This document shows, piece by piece, positions 9,038 through 18,213 of a stretch of 64,000 nt of DNA (within the stretch, counting starts at the first letter, position 1; the number at the start of each line of letters is the position of its first letter). The stretch spans positions 186,930 through 250,929 of the forward strand of contig NZ_LXTW01000003.1 of NCBI RefSeq assembly GCF_001679005.1. The letters run 5' to 3'. Origin of the DNA: Moraxella nonliquefaciens. GTDB lineage: Bacteria > Pseudomonadota > Gammaproteobacteria > Pseudomonadales > Moraxellaceae. A program made the position numbers and the translations under genes. A model generated the notes under the pieces. The model was not told where the DNA came from. It saw nothing but the letters and a program-made list of their open reading frames with translations, and did no database searches.

Positions 9038-10447
9038 ATGACCCACGAACTTATCCCTACCCAAACAGGGCTAACCCTACGCCGTACCGACACGCTGATA
9101 AACATTACCAATAAACTGCTCGCCCAAACAGGCATCAAAGGCATTAGCCAGATGAGCGATGATGAGCTGTGGGAATGGTGGCTTTCGCTTGATGATGAAT
9201 GGCGGTTTTTATTTTTAAGACAAGGGCTGGAATTGGCGTTATGGATAGATGACGATTGGTATTTTGATGAAAATTTTGATTATCAAGTGGGTTTTGATTG
9301 GTTCGATAAAGAATTAACTTTTGTGTATGTTAAGGCAATACAGAATTTAACTCGTCTTGATTTATTGGAAAACCAAATCCAAGACATTTCGGTATTGGCG
9401 AATTTAACTAATTTAACCGAGCTTAATTTATGGGAAAACCAAATCCAAGACATTTCGGTATTGGCAAATTTAACCAATTTAACCAGTCTTGATTTACATC
9501 ATAACGAAATCCAAGATATTTCGGTATTGGCGAATTTAACCAATTTAACCAGTCTTGATTTACATCATAACCAAATTCAAGATATTTCGGTATTGGCGAA
9601 TTTAACCAATTTAACCGAGCTTAATTTATGGGATAACCAAATTCAAGATATTTCGGTATTGGCGAATTTAACCAATTTAACCGAGCTTAATTTATGGGAT
9701 AACCAAATTCAAGATATTTCGGTATTGGCGAATTTAACCAATTTAACCAGTCTTAATTTAGGGGATAACAAAATCCAAGATATTTCATCATTGGCGAATT
9801 TAACTAATTTAACTAGTCTTGGTTTACCATATAACCAAAATAACCAAATCCAAGATATTTCTGTTTTGGTGAATTTAACTAATTTAACCAGTCTTAAGTT
9901 ATGGAATAACCAAATCCAAGATATTTCTGTTTTGGTGAATTTAACCAATTTAACCAGTCTTTATTTACAATATACCCAAATCCAAGACATTTCAGCATTG
10001 GCGAATTTAACCAATTTAACCAGTCTTGATTTATATCTTAACCAAATCAAAGACATTTCGGTATTGGCGAATTTAACCAATTTAACCAAGCTTTATTTAT
10101 TGGATAACAAAATTCAAGATATTTCGGCATTGGCGAATTTAACCAATTTAACTGGTCTTGTTTTATGGGATAACCAAATTCAAGATATTTCGGTATTGGC
10201 GAATTTAACCAATTTAACCAATTTAACCAGTCTTAATTTATATCGTAACAAAATTCAAGATATTTCGGCATTGGCGAATTTAACCAATTTAACCAGTCTT
10301 GCTTTATGGAATAACCAAATTCAAGATATTTCTGTTTTGGCAAGCCTAATAAAATTAGAACATCTTTATTTATCAGAAAACCCAATCAATCCCCAAGATA
10401 TAGAATGGCTACAACAAAAACTTCCAAATTGTAAAATTATATTTTGA
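9038..10447 (+). CDS. Leucine-rich-repeat protein, cytoplasmic
   Basis: This 469-residue protein has a hydrophilic, Trp- and Asp-rich N-terminal region (about 1-103) and then 15 leucine-rich repeats plus a C-terminal cap. Most repeats are 22 residues with the pattern LTxLxLxxNQIQDISVLANLTN, like the repeats of internalins and SDS22-type proteins. Repeats 8 and 13 carry three extra residues. There is no signal peptide, membrane segment or sortase motif, so unlike internalins it should stay in the cytoplasm and act as a binding scaffold. An AAGGA ribosome binding site precedes the ATG at 9038. The PLD/J-domain gene starts 10 nt after its stop, so the two probably form an operon. The molecular role is unknown. 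Confidence 0.85.
   Translation: MTHELIPTQTGLTLRRTDTLINITNKLLAQTGIKGISQMSDDELWEWWLSLDDEWRFLFLRQGLELALWIDDDWYFDENFDYQVGFDWFDKELTFVYVKAIQNLTRLDLLENQIQDISVLANLTNLTELNLWENQIQDISVLANLTNLTSLDLHHNEIQDISVLANLTNLTSLDLHHNQIQDISVLANLTNLTELNLWDNQIQDISVLANLTNLTELNLWDNQIQDISVLANLTNLTSLNLGDNKIQDISSLANLTNLTSLGLPYNQNNQIQDISVLVNLTNLTSLKLWNNQIQDISVLVNLTNLTSLYLQYTQIQDISALANLTNLTSLDLYLNQIKDISVLANLTNLTKLYLLDNKIQDISALANLTNLTGLVLWDNQIQDISVLANLTNLTNLTSLNLYRNKIQDISALANLTNLTSLALWNNQIQDISVLASLIKLEHLYLSENPINPQDIEWLQQKLPNCKIIF
9347..10360 (+). repeat. Array of 66-bp coding repeats (LRR units)
   Basis: The LRR units are close to identical at DNA level, period 66 bp, with the recurring core CAAGATATTTCGGTATTGGC. Two consecutive units near 9615-9746 are identical over their full length, which points to recent duplication. 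Two units are 75 bp long. Confidence 0.9.
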
Positions 10448-10457
10448 GAAATAAAAA

Positions 10458-11831
10458 ATGCAAACCCAAGCCCTTTTTGACAACATCCCAAGCCATATCA
10501 TCAATGAATTAAACCAAGCCATGCACAGTATTTATATTGCGGTGGCGTGGTTTACACGCACGGATATTTTTGAAGTGTTATTACAAAAAGCCAAAGCAGG
10601 CGTTACGGTACAGCTTGCCCTATCTAATGACCGTATCAACCGCACCGCTCCAATCCGCCATGATGAGCTGTCAGCAGTTGCCAACCGCCATACCCACTGG
10701 ATAGGGGACGGCAATAAGCGGTTAATGCACCATAAATTCTGCGTGATTGACAATCAAACAGTGATTACAGGGTCATTTAATTGGAGCAAAAAAGCCGAAA
10801 CGAGCAATCATGAAAACATCACAATCAGTCAAGATGAACTGTTGGCAAAGGCGTTTTGTCAAGAATTTTATAAGATTATTGGCAAGCCCATGCCAAGCGA
10901 TGAAAAGCCATTGCCGATTGCTCAGATTATGAAACGCATGGAGATTTTAAAAAATTATGTCATCTTGGAGGATTTGGACGACATTAGCCGTGAAAATCAA
11001 AAATTACAACAATTTGACAGCGAGCAGGACATTAGCGAGATTTATCACGCCATTAAAAAAATGCAGTTTAGCCATGCCATTGGACTGATTGATGATTTTA
11101 TCAAAAAATATCATACGATTGCGGTTTATGCTGATGCTGATATTATGGCGTTAAAATTGGAAATTCGGCTATTAGAACATGAAATTAATTTATACGACAG
11201 CGAAAAGGCGGAATTAGAAAAATTGCTTGCCGATTTTAATCATCAGCACAGCATGAATTTGGGCGATTTAATCAGTGAAATTTTATCTTTACGAAAACAG
11301 CTTGCCAAACAGCAAGGCGACCAAAATGCCTATGATGAAGCCAAACAAGACGAGCAAACATTTAATGAGCAGTTGGATAAAGAAAAAGCCAGAACGCATT
11401 ATAGACTAAATGCCGATGAACAAAAACTCCTAAAACAAGCCTACCGCAAAGCCAGTCAAATATGCCACCCCGACCGTGTCAATGATGAACAAAAGGACAT
11501 GGCAATGGCGGTGTTTAATGAATTGCGACAAGCGTATGAACAAAACGATTTAAAAACAGTGGAGCGGATACTTGATGATTTGCAAAAAGGGATATTTAAA
11601 GCTCGCTCGGAGACCGTCAGCCAAAACGATAAATTAAAACTCATCAAAACCCAATTATCCCAAAAACTGGATAATCTTAAAGTTATCATTGATGAGATTA
11701 AGGCAAGCCAAAGCCATCAAGTGGTAAGCAGTATTGATGATTGGCAAGAGTATTTTGATAATCAAAAAATAGAGCTGATAAGGGAGCGAGACAAGCTAAG
11801 AGAGCTGATAAAAAACACGGACGCAAAGTAG
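10458..11831 (+). CDS. Phospholipase-D-like nuclease with C-terminal J domain
   Basis: The 457-residue protein fuses two recognisable modules. Residues 1-141 form a single PLD-type nuclease domain with the HKD motif H91-x-K93-x4-D98 and the following ITGSFNWS, as in Nuc-like endonucleases that work as dimers. Residues about 315-375 form a J domain with helix II, the HPD signature (H337-P338-D339) and helix III; J domains recruit and stimulate Hsp70. The linker and C-terminus (about 380-457) are charged, helical and probably coiled-coil. No signal peptide is present. It starts 10 nt after the LRR gene and is likely co-transcribed with it. The domain calls are good; the combined function is unknown, and an anti-phage or stress role is only inference. 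Confidence 0.82.
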   Translation: MQTQALFDNIPSHIINELNQAMHSIYIAVAWFTRTDIFEVLLQKAKAGVTVQLALSNDRINRTAPIRHDELSAVANRHTHWIGDGNKRLMHHKFCVIDNQTVITGSFNWSKKAETSNHENITISQDELLAKAFCQEFYKIIGKPMPSDEKPLPIAQIMKRMEILKNYVILEDLDDISRENQKLQQFDSEQDISEIYHAIKKMQFSHAIGLIDDFIKKYHTIAVYADADIMALKLEIRLLEHEINLYDSEKAELEKLLADFNHQHSMNLGDLISEILSLRKQLAKQQGDQNAYDEAKQDEQTFNEQLDKEKARTHYRLNADEQKLLKQAYRKASQICHPDRVNDEQKDMAMAVFNELRQAYEQNDLKTVERILDDLQKGIFKARSETVSQNDKLKLIKTQLSQKLDNLKVIIDEIKASQSHQVVSSIDDWQEYFDNQKIELIRERDKLRELIKNTDAK

Positions 11832-11842
11832 CACAAATACCC

Positions 11843-11870
11843 TTGACAATCCCCCAAGCCTTGTTACAAT
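11843..11870 (+). promoter_or_regulatory. Sigma-70 promoter of the RND efflux operon
   Basis: TTGACA (11843-11848), a 16-bp spacer and TACAAT (11865-11870) form a near-consensus promoter. The predicted transcription start near 11877 gives a leader of about 20 nt before the ATG at 11897. A longer reading frame that would start at the TTG of this -35 box is therefore not the real gene start. Confidence 0.8.
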
Positions 11871-11896
11871 GCTGTTTTGTCATTCATCAAATCACC

Positions 11897-13069
11897 ATGA
11901 ACAAGCCAACTTCTAACCCCAAAAACCCCTTATTGTGGGCGATGTGTGCCATCGCTCTTGTGGTATTTGGTGTGCTGGTAGGGCGATTGACCGCCAAATC
12001 ATCAATGACCACACACGCCATTGACACACCCCCAGATGAGCTAAGCGATGCCCCTAAGGTTGTTATGACTGTACAAGCGACCACACCGCAGCCCATGATG
12101 GTTGATGATGACATCATGGCAAGTGGTATCATGCACGCTAAAAATACCGCCGAGGTCAGTGCCAAAATCACAGGAGCGACCATTGAACAGGTACTCGCCG
12201 AGGTGGGTGATGATGTCAAGGTGGGGCAGGTGCTTGCTGTGCTGGATAAAGATGCCATGAGTGAGCATGTGGTACAGGCACAGGCGGATTATGAACAGGC
12301 AACGGCAAGCCATGAACAGGCACAGGCGGATTTGGCACGAGTTGAGCCACTGCTTGCCATTGATGCGATAAGCCGTCAGCAAGTGGACAGTCATCGCACC
12401 GCCCTAAAACAAGCCCAAGCGACAAAAAAAGCGAGTTTGGCACGCCTTAACAGAGCCAAAAATAACCTAAATAACACCCAAATTACTGCCCCTGTGGCAG
12501 GAATTATCAGTGCCAAAAACGCACAAGTGGGCATGGCGGTCAGTGGCACACCGCTATTTAGCATCATCAAAGATGGGCATTTAGAGTGGCAAGCAACACT
12601 CTCACCTACCGATGCTAAGCGTATTCATCTCGGACAGCAAGCACAGGTCATGGTAGGTGATGGAATCGTGGCGGGGCAAGTAACTCATTTGTCGCCAACT
12701 GCCAATACCGGACGTGAAATCGTCGTTCACGTTGCCATGCCTGCCCATGCCATGCTAAAAGCAGGGACGTATCAGCGTGGGCGGTTCGTGCTGGGCAGTC
12801 AAAGCCATGACGCCATACCCAGCTCAGCGGTGATGAGTACGGATGGTTATGACCATGTGTGGCAACTTATCAAAACTGACAAGGCGGACATCTACCAAAT
12901 CCAACGCCAAAAAATCACCATTTTGACCCGTAAGCAGGATAAAGTGGCGACCGATTTACCATCTGGTACATTGATTGTGGCAAGTGGGGTAAGTTTTTTA
13001 AATGAAAATGACCTGGTCAATATCGCCATGACCGAAGATTTAACAGAGAATAAGGCACAACACCCATGA
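11897..13069 (+). CDS. RND efflux periplasmic adaptor (membrane fusion protein)
   Basis: This adaptor links an inner-membrane RND pump to an outer-membrane channel. From the ATG at 11897 it is 390 residues. It begins with a basic segment and a membrane anchor (LLWAMCAIALVVFGVLVGRL) without a lipobox. It then has a biotinyl-lipoyl-like half motif (ASGIMHAKNTAEVSAKITGATIEQV), a helical hairpin rich in Ala/Gln, the second lipoyl half (ITAPVAGIISAKNAQVGMAV) and beta-barrel and membrane-proximal domains. The stop overlaps the start of the pump gene by 4 nt (ATGA), a standard two-gene efflux operon. Neither an outer-membrane TolC-type gene nor a regulator gene is adjacent, and the substrate is unknown. 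Confidence 0.9.
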   Translation: MNKPTSNPKNPLLWAMCAIALVVFGVLVGRLTAKSSMTTHAIDTPPDELSDAPKVVMTVQATTPQPMMVDDDIMASGIMHAKNTAEVSAKITGATIEQVLAEVGDDVKVGQVLAVLDKDAMSEHVVQAQADYEQATASHEQAQADLARVEPLLAIDAISRQQVDSHRTALKQAQATKKASLARLNRAKNNLNNTQITAPVAGIISAKNAQVGMAVSGTPLFSIIKDGHLEWQATLSPTDAKRIHLGQQAQVMVGDGIVAGQVTHLSPTANTGREIVVHVAMPAHAMLKAGTYQRGRFVLGSQSHDAIPSSAVMSTDGYDHVWQLIKTDKADIYQIQRQKITILTRKQDKVATDLPSGTLIVASGVSFLNENDLVNIAMTEDLTENKAQHP

Positions 13070-16000
13070 ACTTTTCAGCCTATTCTATCAAAAATCCCTT
13101 AGTGGCGATTTTATTATTTACCTTGTTTAGCCTTGGCGGTTTACTTGCTTTTGACAACATGAAAATTCAGCAGTTTCCTGATATTGACGTACCTGCTGTT
13201 GTTGTTACGGTGGCATATTCAGGAGCAAGCCCTGCCCAGTTAGAAACAGATGTTGCCAAAAAAATAGAAAACAAAATCGCATCCATCTCAGGGGTCAAAC
13301 ACATTCGTTCAACCTTACAGACGGGTGTGGCAACAGTGCATACCGAATTTGCTTTGGAAAAAGACCTCTCAGAGGCGGTAGATGAGGTACGCTCTGCCTT
13401 AGATGAGATTGGTGGTGATTTGCCCGCTGCTGCCAAAGAGCCCATCATTACCAAAGTCTCTACCGCAGGCTTTCCTGTGGTGGGTTATTCGGTGGCAGCA
13501 GATAACATGAGCGAAGCACAGCTGTCTTGGTTTGTTGATGATACATTAAACAAGCGTTTGTCTAATGTGGCAGGCGTGGGAGTGATGAGTCGTGTGGGTG
13601 GTATTGAACGCCAAATCATCATTACCCCTGATGTAACAAAACTCAATGGTTGGAGAATGCCCATTGATGATTTATCCAAACAAATCAGCCTACTGCAAAC
13701 AGATGCCACAGGTGGTATGGCCACAATCGGTGGGGGAAAGCAGACCATTCGGGTGCTTGGGGCGGCACGCAGCGTTCAGGAACTGGCTCATTTGCAAGTG
13801 GTTACACCAGCAGGGGGCGTGCCATTGGGTCAATTTGCCAATATTGATGATGCCCATGCTGACAGAGTTGGCGTGGCAAAACTGGACGGACAGACGGTGG
13901 TGGCGATTAATGTTACACGTTCACGTGGGGCAAGCGAGGTGGAGATGGTCAAAGGCATTGATGCACAATTTGCCAAACTTACCCAAGAGATGCCACACAT
14001 TCGTATCCAAAAAATCTATGACAACGCCCAGCCAGTTTTTGAAGATTATCATGCCAGCATGAAGATGCTCATTGAGGGCTGTATTTTGGCGGTGGTGGTT
14101 GTTTGGCTTTTTTTGAAAAATTGGCGGGCGACATTGGTGGCGGCAGCTGCCTTACCTTTGTCTATCATCCCCACTTTTTTGGTGATGTATGTGTTTGATT
14201 TTAGCTTAAATATCATCTCACTGCTTGCTTTATCGCTCGTCATCGGTGTGCTGGTTGATGATGCCATTGTGGAGGTGGAGAATATCATGCGACATCTGCA
14301 CATGGGTAAGACCCCGTATGAAGCAGCGATGGAGGCGGCAGATGAGATTGGGCTTGCGGTGGTAGCAACCACATTCACGCTCATCGCTGTGTTTTTGCCA
14401 ACTGCCTTTATGAGCGGTGTGGTGGGGCAATTTTTTAAGCAGTTTGGATGGACGGCGGCGATTGCGGTTTTTATCTCGTTATTGGTAGCACGTTTGGTAA
14501 CACCCATGATGGCAGCATACATCCTACAACCTGAACGACCCAAAACCAACACTCAAAGTAGCACCATGACCACATATCTTAAACTGGTGTCATGGACGTT
14601 AAAGCACCGTTTTATCACACTTGGGGCGACCATTTTGCTGTTTGTTGCTTCATTATTAATGTCAGGACTGCTTTCGGGTGAATTTGTGCCAAAAGATGAC
14701 AGCGACCAGACGCAGATGACTTTGGAGCTAAGCCCTGATGCGACTCTAAAAGACACAACCGTTATCGCTGATATGACCGCTGAGCGTATCCGTCATATTG
14801 ATGGGGTGCAATCGGTGTTCATGTCGGTAGGAGCGGCAGGTGGCGGGGCTGACAACCACAGTACATCAGCAGTAATGGAGAATAAAGCCACACTAAATAT
14901 AGTGCTTGCCTCACGTGGCGAGCGTCCCACCAAAACACAGATAGAACATGCCATATCCGATATTGTGAAGGACATACCGTCTGCTCGCTTTACAGTGGGC
15001 ATATCAGCAGGGGGTGATACAGGTTATGGATTTTCGTTGCGTTCGGATAATCCTAAACTGCTAGAAGAGACAGCGGATAAGGTCATGGCAGAGATTCGTG
15101 GATTGCCCAATGTCTCATCGGTTAGCAGTAATAAGCCCTTACCCAAGCCTGAACTTGCTGTCATGGCCGACCCCATGCGTATGGCAGATAAAGGGGTTAG
15201 CACACAGTCGCTTGCTGATACCTTGCGTATCGCCACACAAGGTGACCATGAACAGGCGTTACCAAAACTTAATCTTGATACACGCCAAATTCCCATTGTT
15301 GTCCGTCTGCCTGACAGTGTGCGTGCTGATTCTGTGGCATTATCTGATTTGTATGTGCCAAGCAGTACAGGCGATGCAGTCAAAATCTTTGAGGTGGCAG
15401 ACATTAACTTTACCACAGGTGAAGCACAGATTCGTCGCCTCAACCGTGAACGCAGTATCAAAATCACAGTACAATCCAAGCAGCAGTTAGGAGAGGTGGT
15501 TAATGCTGTCAAGGGTTTGCCCAGTTTGACCAACTTGCCAGATGGCGTCAGTGTCAGAGATGAGGGGCAGGCAGACAATATGGCGGAGCTATTTACTGGT
15601 TTTATCATTGCGATGGGCGTGGGGGTATTCTGTATTTTTGGGGTGCTGGTGCTATTGTTTCATAAAGTATTACAGCCCTTGACCATCCTAATGGCGTTAC
15701 CTTTATCTGTCGGTGGGGCGTTGATTGGTTTGGTGCTAACAGGGTCTGGTTTATCCATATCATCCATGATTGGCTTTATCATGCTTATGGGTATTGCCAC
15801 AAAGAATTCTATCTTACTGGTGGATTATGCTATTATTGCCACACAACAAGGCAAATCTCGTCCAGATGCGATACTAGATGCGTGTCGTAAGCGTGTTCGC
15901 CCCATCATTATGACAACCATCGCAATGGGAGCGGGCATGTTACCGTTGGTGTTTGGGTGGGGTGGGGTGGACTCAACCTTTCGCCGTCCGATGGCGGTGG

Positions 16001-16113
16001 CGGTGTTAGGCGGACTTATCACGTCCACATTTTTAAGCCTTGTGGTGATACCAGTGGTTTATACGCTGATGGATGATGTGGGGCAGTGGTTTAAAAAAAC
16101 CAAGAGGGCTTAA
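13066..16113 (+). CDS. RND-family efflux transporter permease
   Basis: This is a 1015-residue inner-membrane proton-driven pump of the AcrB/HAE1 type. The N-terminus is a transmembrane helix (NPLVAILLFTLFSLGGLLAF), followed by the porter domain, a block of helices with the proton-relay segment GVLVDDAIVEVENIMRHL, a second periplasmic domain from about residue 550, and the C-terminal helix block with GIATKNSILLVDYAI. The motif FPDIDVPAVVVTVAYSGASP near residue 37 is typical of the family. The length fits a full-size pump. It is translated from an ATG overlapping the adaptor stop. It may export drugs, dyes or lipophilic compounds, but the substrate cannot be read from the sequence. Confidence 0.95.
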   Translation: MNFSAYSIKNPLVAILLFTLFSLGGLLAFDNMKIQQFPDIDVPAVVVTVAYSGASPAQLETDVAKKIENKIASISGVKHIRSTLQTGVATVHTEFALEKDLSEAVDEVRSALDEIGGDLPAAAKEPIITKVSTAGFPVVGYSVAADNMSEAQLSWFVDDTLNKRLSNVAGVGVMSRVGGIERQIIITPDVTKLNGWRMPIDDLSKQISLLQTDATGGMATIGGGKQTIRVLGAARSVQELAHLQVVTPAGGVPLGQFANIDDAHADRVGVAKLDGQTVVAINVTRSRGASEVEMVKGIDAQFAKLTQEMPHIRIQKIYDNAQPVFEDYHASMKMLIEGCILAVVVVWLFLKNWRATLVAAAALPLSIIPTFLVMYVFDFSLNIISLLALSLVIGVLVDDAIVEVENIMRHLHMGKTPYEAAMEAADEIGLAVVATTFTLIAVFLPTAFMSGVVGQFFKQFGWTAAIAVFISLLVARLVTPMMAAYILQPERPKTNTQSSTMTTYLKLVSWTLKHRFITLGATILLFVASLLMSGLLSGEFVPKDDSDQTQMTLELSPDATLKDTTVIADMTAERIRHIDGVQSVFMSVGAAGGGADNHSTSAVMENKATLNIVLASRGERPTKTQIEHAISDIVKDIPSARFTVGISAGGDTGYGFSLRSDNPKLLEETADKVMAEIRGLPNVSSVSSNKPLPKPELAVMADPMRMADKGVSTQSLADTLRIATQGDHEQALPKLNLDTRQIPIVVRLPDSVRADSVALSDLYVPSSTGDAVKIFEVADINFTTGEAQIRRLNRERSIKITVQSKQQLGEVVNAVKGLPSLTNLPDGVSVRDEGQADNMAELFTGFIIAMGVGVFCIFGVLVLLFHKVLQPLTILMALPLSVGGALIGLVLTGSGLSISSMIGFIMLMGIATKNSILLVDYAIIATQQGKSRPDAILDACRKRVRPIIMTTIAMGAGMLPLVFGWGGVDSTFRRPMAVAVLGGLITSTFLSLVVIPVVYTLMDDVGQWFKKTKRA

Positions 16114-16119
16114 TTTGCC

Positions 16120-16145
16120 AAAACCACGTCAAAGGGCGTGGTTTT
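16120..16145 (+). terminator. Probable terminator of the efflux operon
   Basis: AAAACCACG (16120-16128) pairs perfectly with CGTGGTTTT (16137-16145) around an 8-nt loop, 7 nt after the stop of the RND gene. It is followed by GCTTTTG, a short T-tract. Confidence 0.75.
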
Positions 16146-16216
16146 GCTTTTGTGGTTTATGCATAAGATATGTATAGTTACCCAAACAACAGTAAAATAT
16201 AGAAAATTACACTTGT

Positions 16217-17468
16217 TCAAGGTTTTAAGATATTAATCATCTTTGGCGTACTACACACCTGTATTGGGTTGTAATTAAAGTTCCCAATTACTTTTTTTAA
16301 GATATTCATTGCACCATTAACATCGGCATTAGAGCCGACCATTTGATGACTTGAATAACCCACGTTTAATCCGCTTACCCTTGTAAGTGGATTGCTTTTG
16401 TATTGGCTCATCATCTAGGAAACTGCATTTACTGGTGTGGTTTTCATTTGTGATAATGACCTGTATGCCTTTTTCTTTTGCCTTATAGGTTATCATGTTT
16501 AATAACGTGGCAAAAGGAATGTTCACAAACTTTTGGTTATTGACTTTGCCAATCTCAATCTCTTGTTTCCAACCTTTATTGTAACCAATAACAATGGTAT
16601 CAATGTGGTTTTCAACGGCATGATTAATCAAGTAATGGCTTGCTTTATGTAAAAAGTCATTAACTTTATGTTTGCGTTTTTGGTAAAGCCTATCTAGTTT
16701 CTTTCGGATTGATGGCTTTAAAAAATCTTTGGCGGTATCTAATCGGCTTTTTAACTTCGCCAACTTTTTATTAAAATATTGATTAAAGGATTTTTGGGCT
16801 TGCCCTTTAATGATTAAAGGCGTTAGATTAACATTGTTACCCACAGTCATTAGATTATTCACGCCAAAATCAATGGATAAGACCCTTGTCGGGTTTACGG
16901 ATGTATCGGTTTTTGTATCTTGTGTCTTGTAACAAATTTTAACGTCATAGCCATTTGCCACTTTAACGATTTTAACTTCTTGAATGTTGTTATAATCAAT
17001 AATTTGGTTAAGTTTGCCTAAATGGATAGAGATGGGGCGTGTTTTGTCAAAAGGTGATAATGTGAGTACGCCCTTGGGTAAGTCCTTTTTACTAATAGCC
17101 TGTTTGGTAAAAATGATGTTCGCACGACCTTTTTGTTTGTCTAAATAACGTGGTATATTAGGACGTGGTTTTGACTTGTCTTTAACCCCTAACTTAACTA
17201 ATCCCCAAAAAGATTGAAATTCTTGGGCGACTTGAAAAATAATCTGTTGGCTGACCTTTCTAGGGATTGCGACATAATCAGCTTGTTTGTCCTGTGTGAA
17301 CTCTTTGATGAGTTTGTATTTATTTAAGGTCTTATTCTCTTTAAAAAAGAATTGGCGATAGACATATAAGGCTGAGTTTTTAAGGTTTTTACATAAAAAC
17401 GCATAGTCATCAATCACAGCAAATAATGGATTGGTGTTTTTGATGACTATGGTGGCGGTTTTATACAT
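16217..17468 (-). pseudogene. tnpB: IS607-family accessory gene tnpB, frameshifted
   Basis: TnpB is an RNA-guided RuvC-like nuclease of IS200/IS605 and IS607 elements. The upstream frame (16329-17468, 379 codons) carries the RuvC I aspartate (SIDFGVNNLMTVGN) and the RuvC II region (IITNENHTSKCSFLDDEPI) and then stops after GLFKSSNGRL. The rest of the protein continues in another frame: SNADVNGAMNILKKVIGN, ending at 16217. The shift falls at CTC-TAATGCC around 16329, just before the third RuvC aspartate (NADVNGA), and is consistent with a 2-nt deletion from a CTCATTAATGCC-like ancestor. The encoded product should lack the complete active site. Its start overlaps the end of tnpA by 22 nt. Confidence 0.85.
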
Positions 17469-18040
17469 GGTCTTTCTAGTTCTTTAATCAGTTGCTCAGT
17501 TTTGTGTTTTGTTTGTCTTAATCCATAAAGTCTTGCACAAAAAGATGTGATGATGGCGGTAAAATCCGCCATTAAGTCATCTTTGGGGTTATCAGTATTA
17601 TTAACCACTTCAATTCTACGGTTTTGTAGGGCGAGTAAGGTCTCTAAATAATTAAATCCAAAACGTGTTAATCGGTCTTTATGCTCTACAATAATTACGT
17701 TTAAACTGGGGTCTTTAAGTAAAGCGGTTAATTTTGGACGTTGGTCATTTACACCGCTACCCACTTCCTTAATGACTTTGGTAACTTTGTAACCATAAGC
17801 GTTGGCATAACTTATTAGTCGCTTAGCTTGGGTATCGAGATTTATCTTGTTTTCACCAGATGAGACACGGCAGTAAATAGCGACAAGCGTTTTTGGCATC
17901 AGATTATCGCCATCATCAATAATAATCGCACCCCCTGTTTCGGTGCGTTCTGATTTAACTTTGCCTGCTTTTACCCAATTCCATACGGTGCGGTATTGCA
18001 CTCGTTTTAATTTGGCATATTCAGATATTTTATATCTCAT
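17447..18040 (-). CDS. tnpA: IS607-family serine recombinase transposase
   Basis: The 197-residue protein has an N-terminal MerR-like helix-turn-helix (YKISEYAKLKRVQYRTVWNWVKAGKV, about 3-28) and a serine-resolvase catalytic domain. The nucleophile region is VAIYCRVSSGENK (near residues 53-65), and the arginine-rich motif IVEHKDRLTRFGFNYLE is present. The order HTH first, catalytic domain second is diagnostic for IS607. The frame is intact, unlike its partner tnpB. The start at 18040 follows closely on a palindrome with an extended -10 box. Confidence 0.92.
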   Translation of the reverse strand: MRYKISEYAKLKRVQYRTVWNWVKAGKVKSERTETGGAIIIDDGDNLMPKTLVAIYCRVSSGENKINLDTQAKRLISYANAYGYKVTKVIKEVGSGVNDQRPKLTALLKDPSLNVIIVEHKDRLTRFGFNYLETLLALQNRRIEVVNNTDNPKDDLMADFTAIITSFCARLYGLRQTKHKTEQLIKELERPCIKPPP

Positions 18041-18046
18041 GAGAGT

Positions 18047-18073
18047 ATGGTATAATTTTCATAATTATACCAT
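18047..18073 (-). promoter_or_regulatory. Palindrome with extended -10 promoter upstream of tnpA
   Basis: ATGGTATAAT (18047-18056) and ATTATACCAT (18064-18073) are perfect 10-bp inverted arms with a 7-bp spacer. On the minus strand the distal arm contains TGGTATAAT, an extended -10 element correctly placed for tnpA. The palindrome could also be a binding site for TnpA, which would let the transposase repress itself; that is inference. Confidence 0.6.
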
Positions 18074-18213
18074 GTTTTACTATTATTTGCGGTTGATGGC
18101 AATGATACGCACCTTTAATTAAATCAAATCATGGATTAATGCGTGATACACACCCAAGCAATCGGGCTGTTTTGATTTAAATGATGATAAAACATAACTT
18201 ACACAATTTTTGT

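Larger units (their letters stand above)
16217..18073 (-). mobile_element. IS607-family insertion sequence (core)
   Basis: The element holds a MerR-HTH/serine-recombinase transposase gene followed by tnpB, the defining IS607 arrangement. Its core runs from the tnpB end to the palindrome upstream of tnpA (18047-18073). IS607 elements have no terminal inverted repeats and make no target duplication, so I cannot fix the exact ends. The right end probably lies between 16146 and 16217 and the left end between 18073 and 18213. In related elements the omega RNA overlaps the 3' end of tnpB, so any guide RNA would come from about 16146-16330. It sits between the efflux operon and ruvB. Confidence 0.85.

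Noticed and set aside
9347..10360. Regular 66-bp DNA repeats that could suggest a CRISPR array
   Set aside because: The repeats are in one continuous reading frame and encode leucine-rich repeats; there are no unique spacers and no cas genes.
15024..15608. 194-codon ORF antisense to the RND pump
   Set aside because: It mirrors the codons of a certain gene, is Ser/Leu/Thr-rich and resembles no protein family; a shadow ORF.
16114..16330. Omega RNA (reRNA) gene at the end of the IS607 element
   Set aside because: Expected from related elements, but I cannot define its ends or structure by eye, and the tnpB beside it is broken; only mentioned in the element entry.
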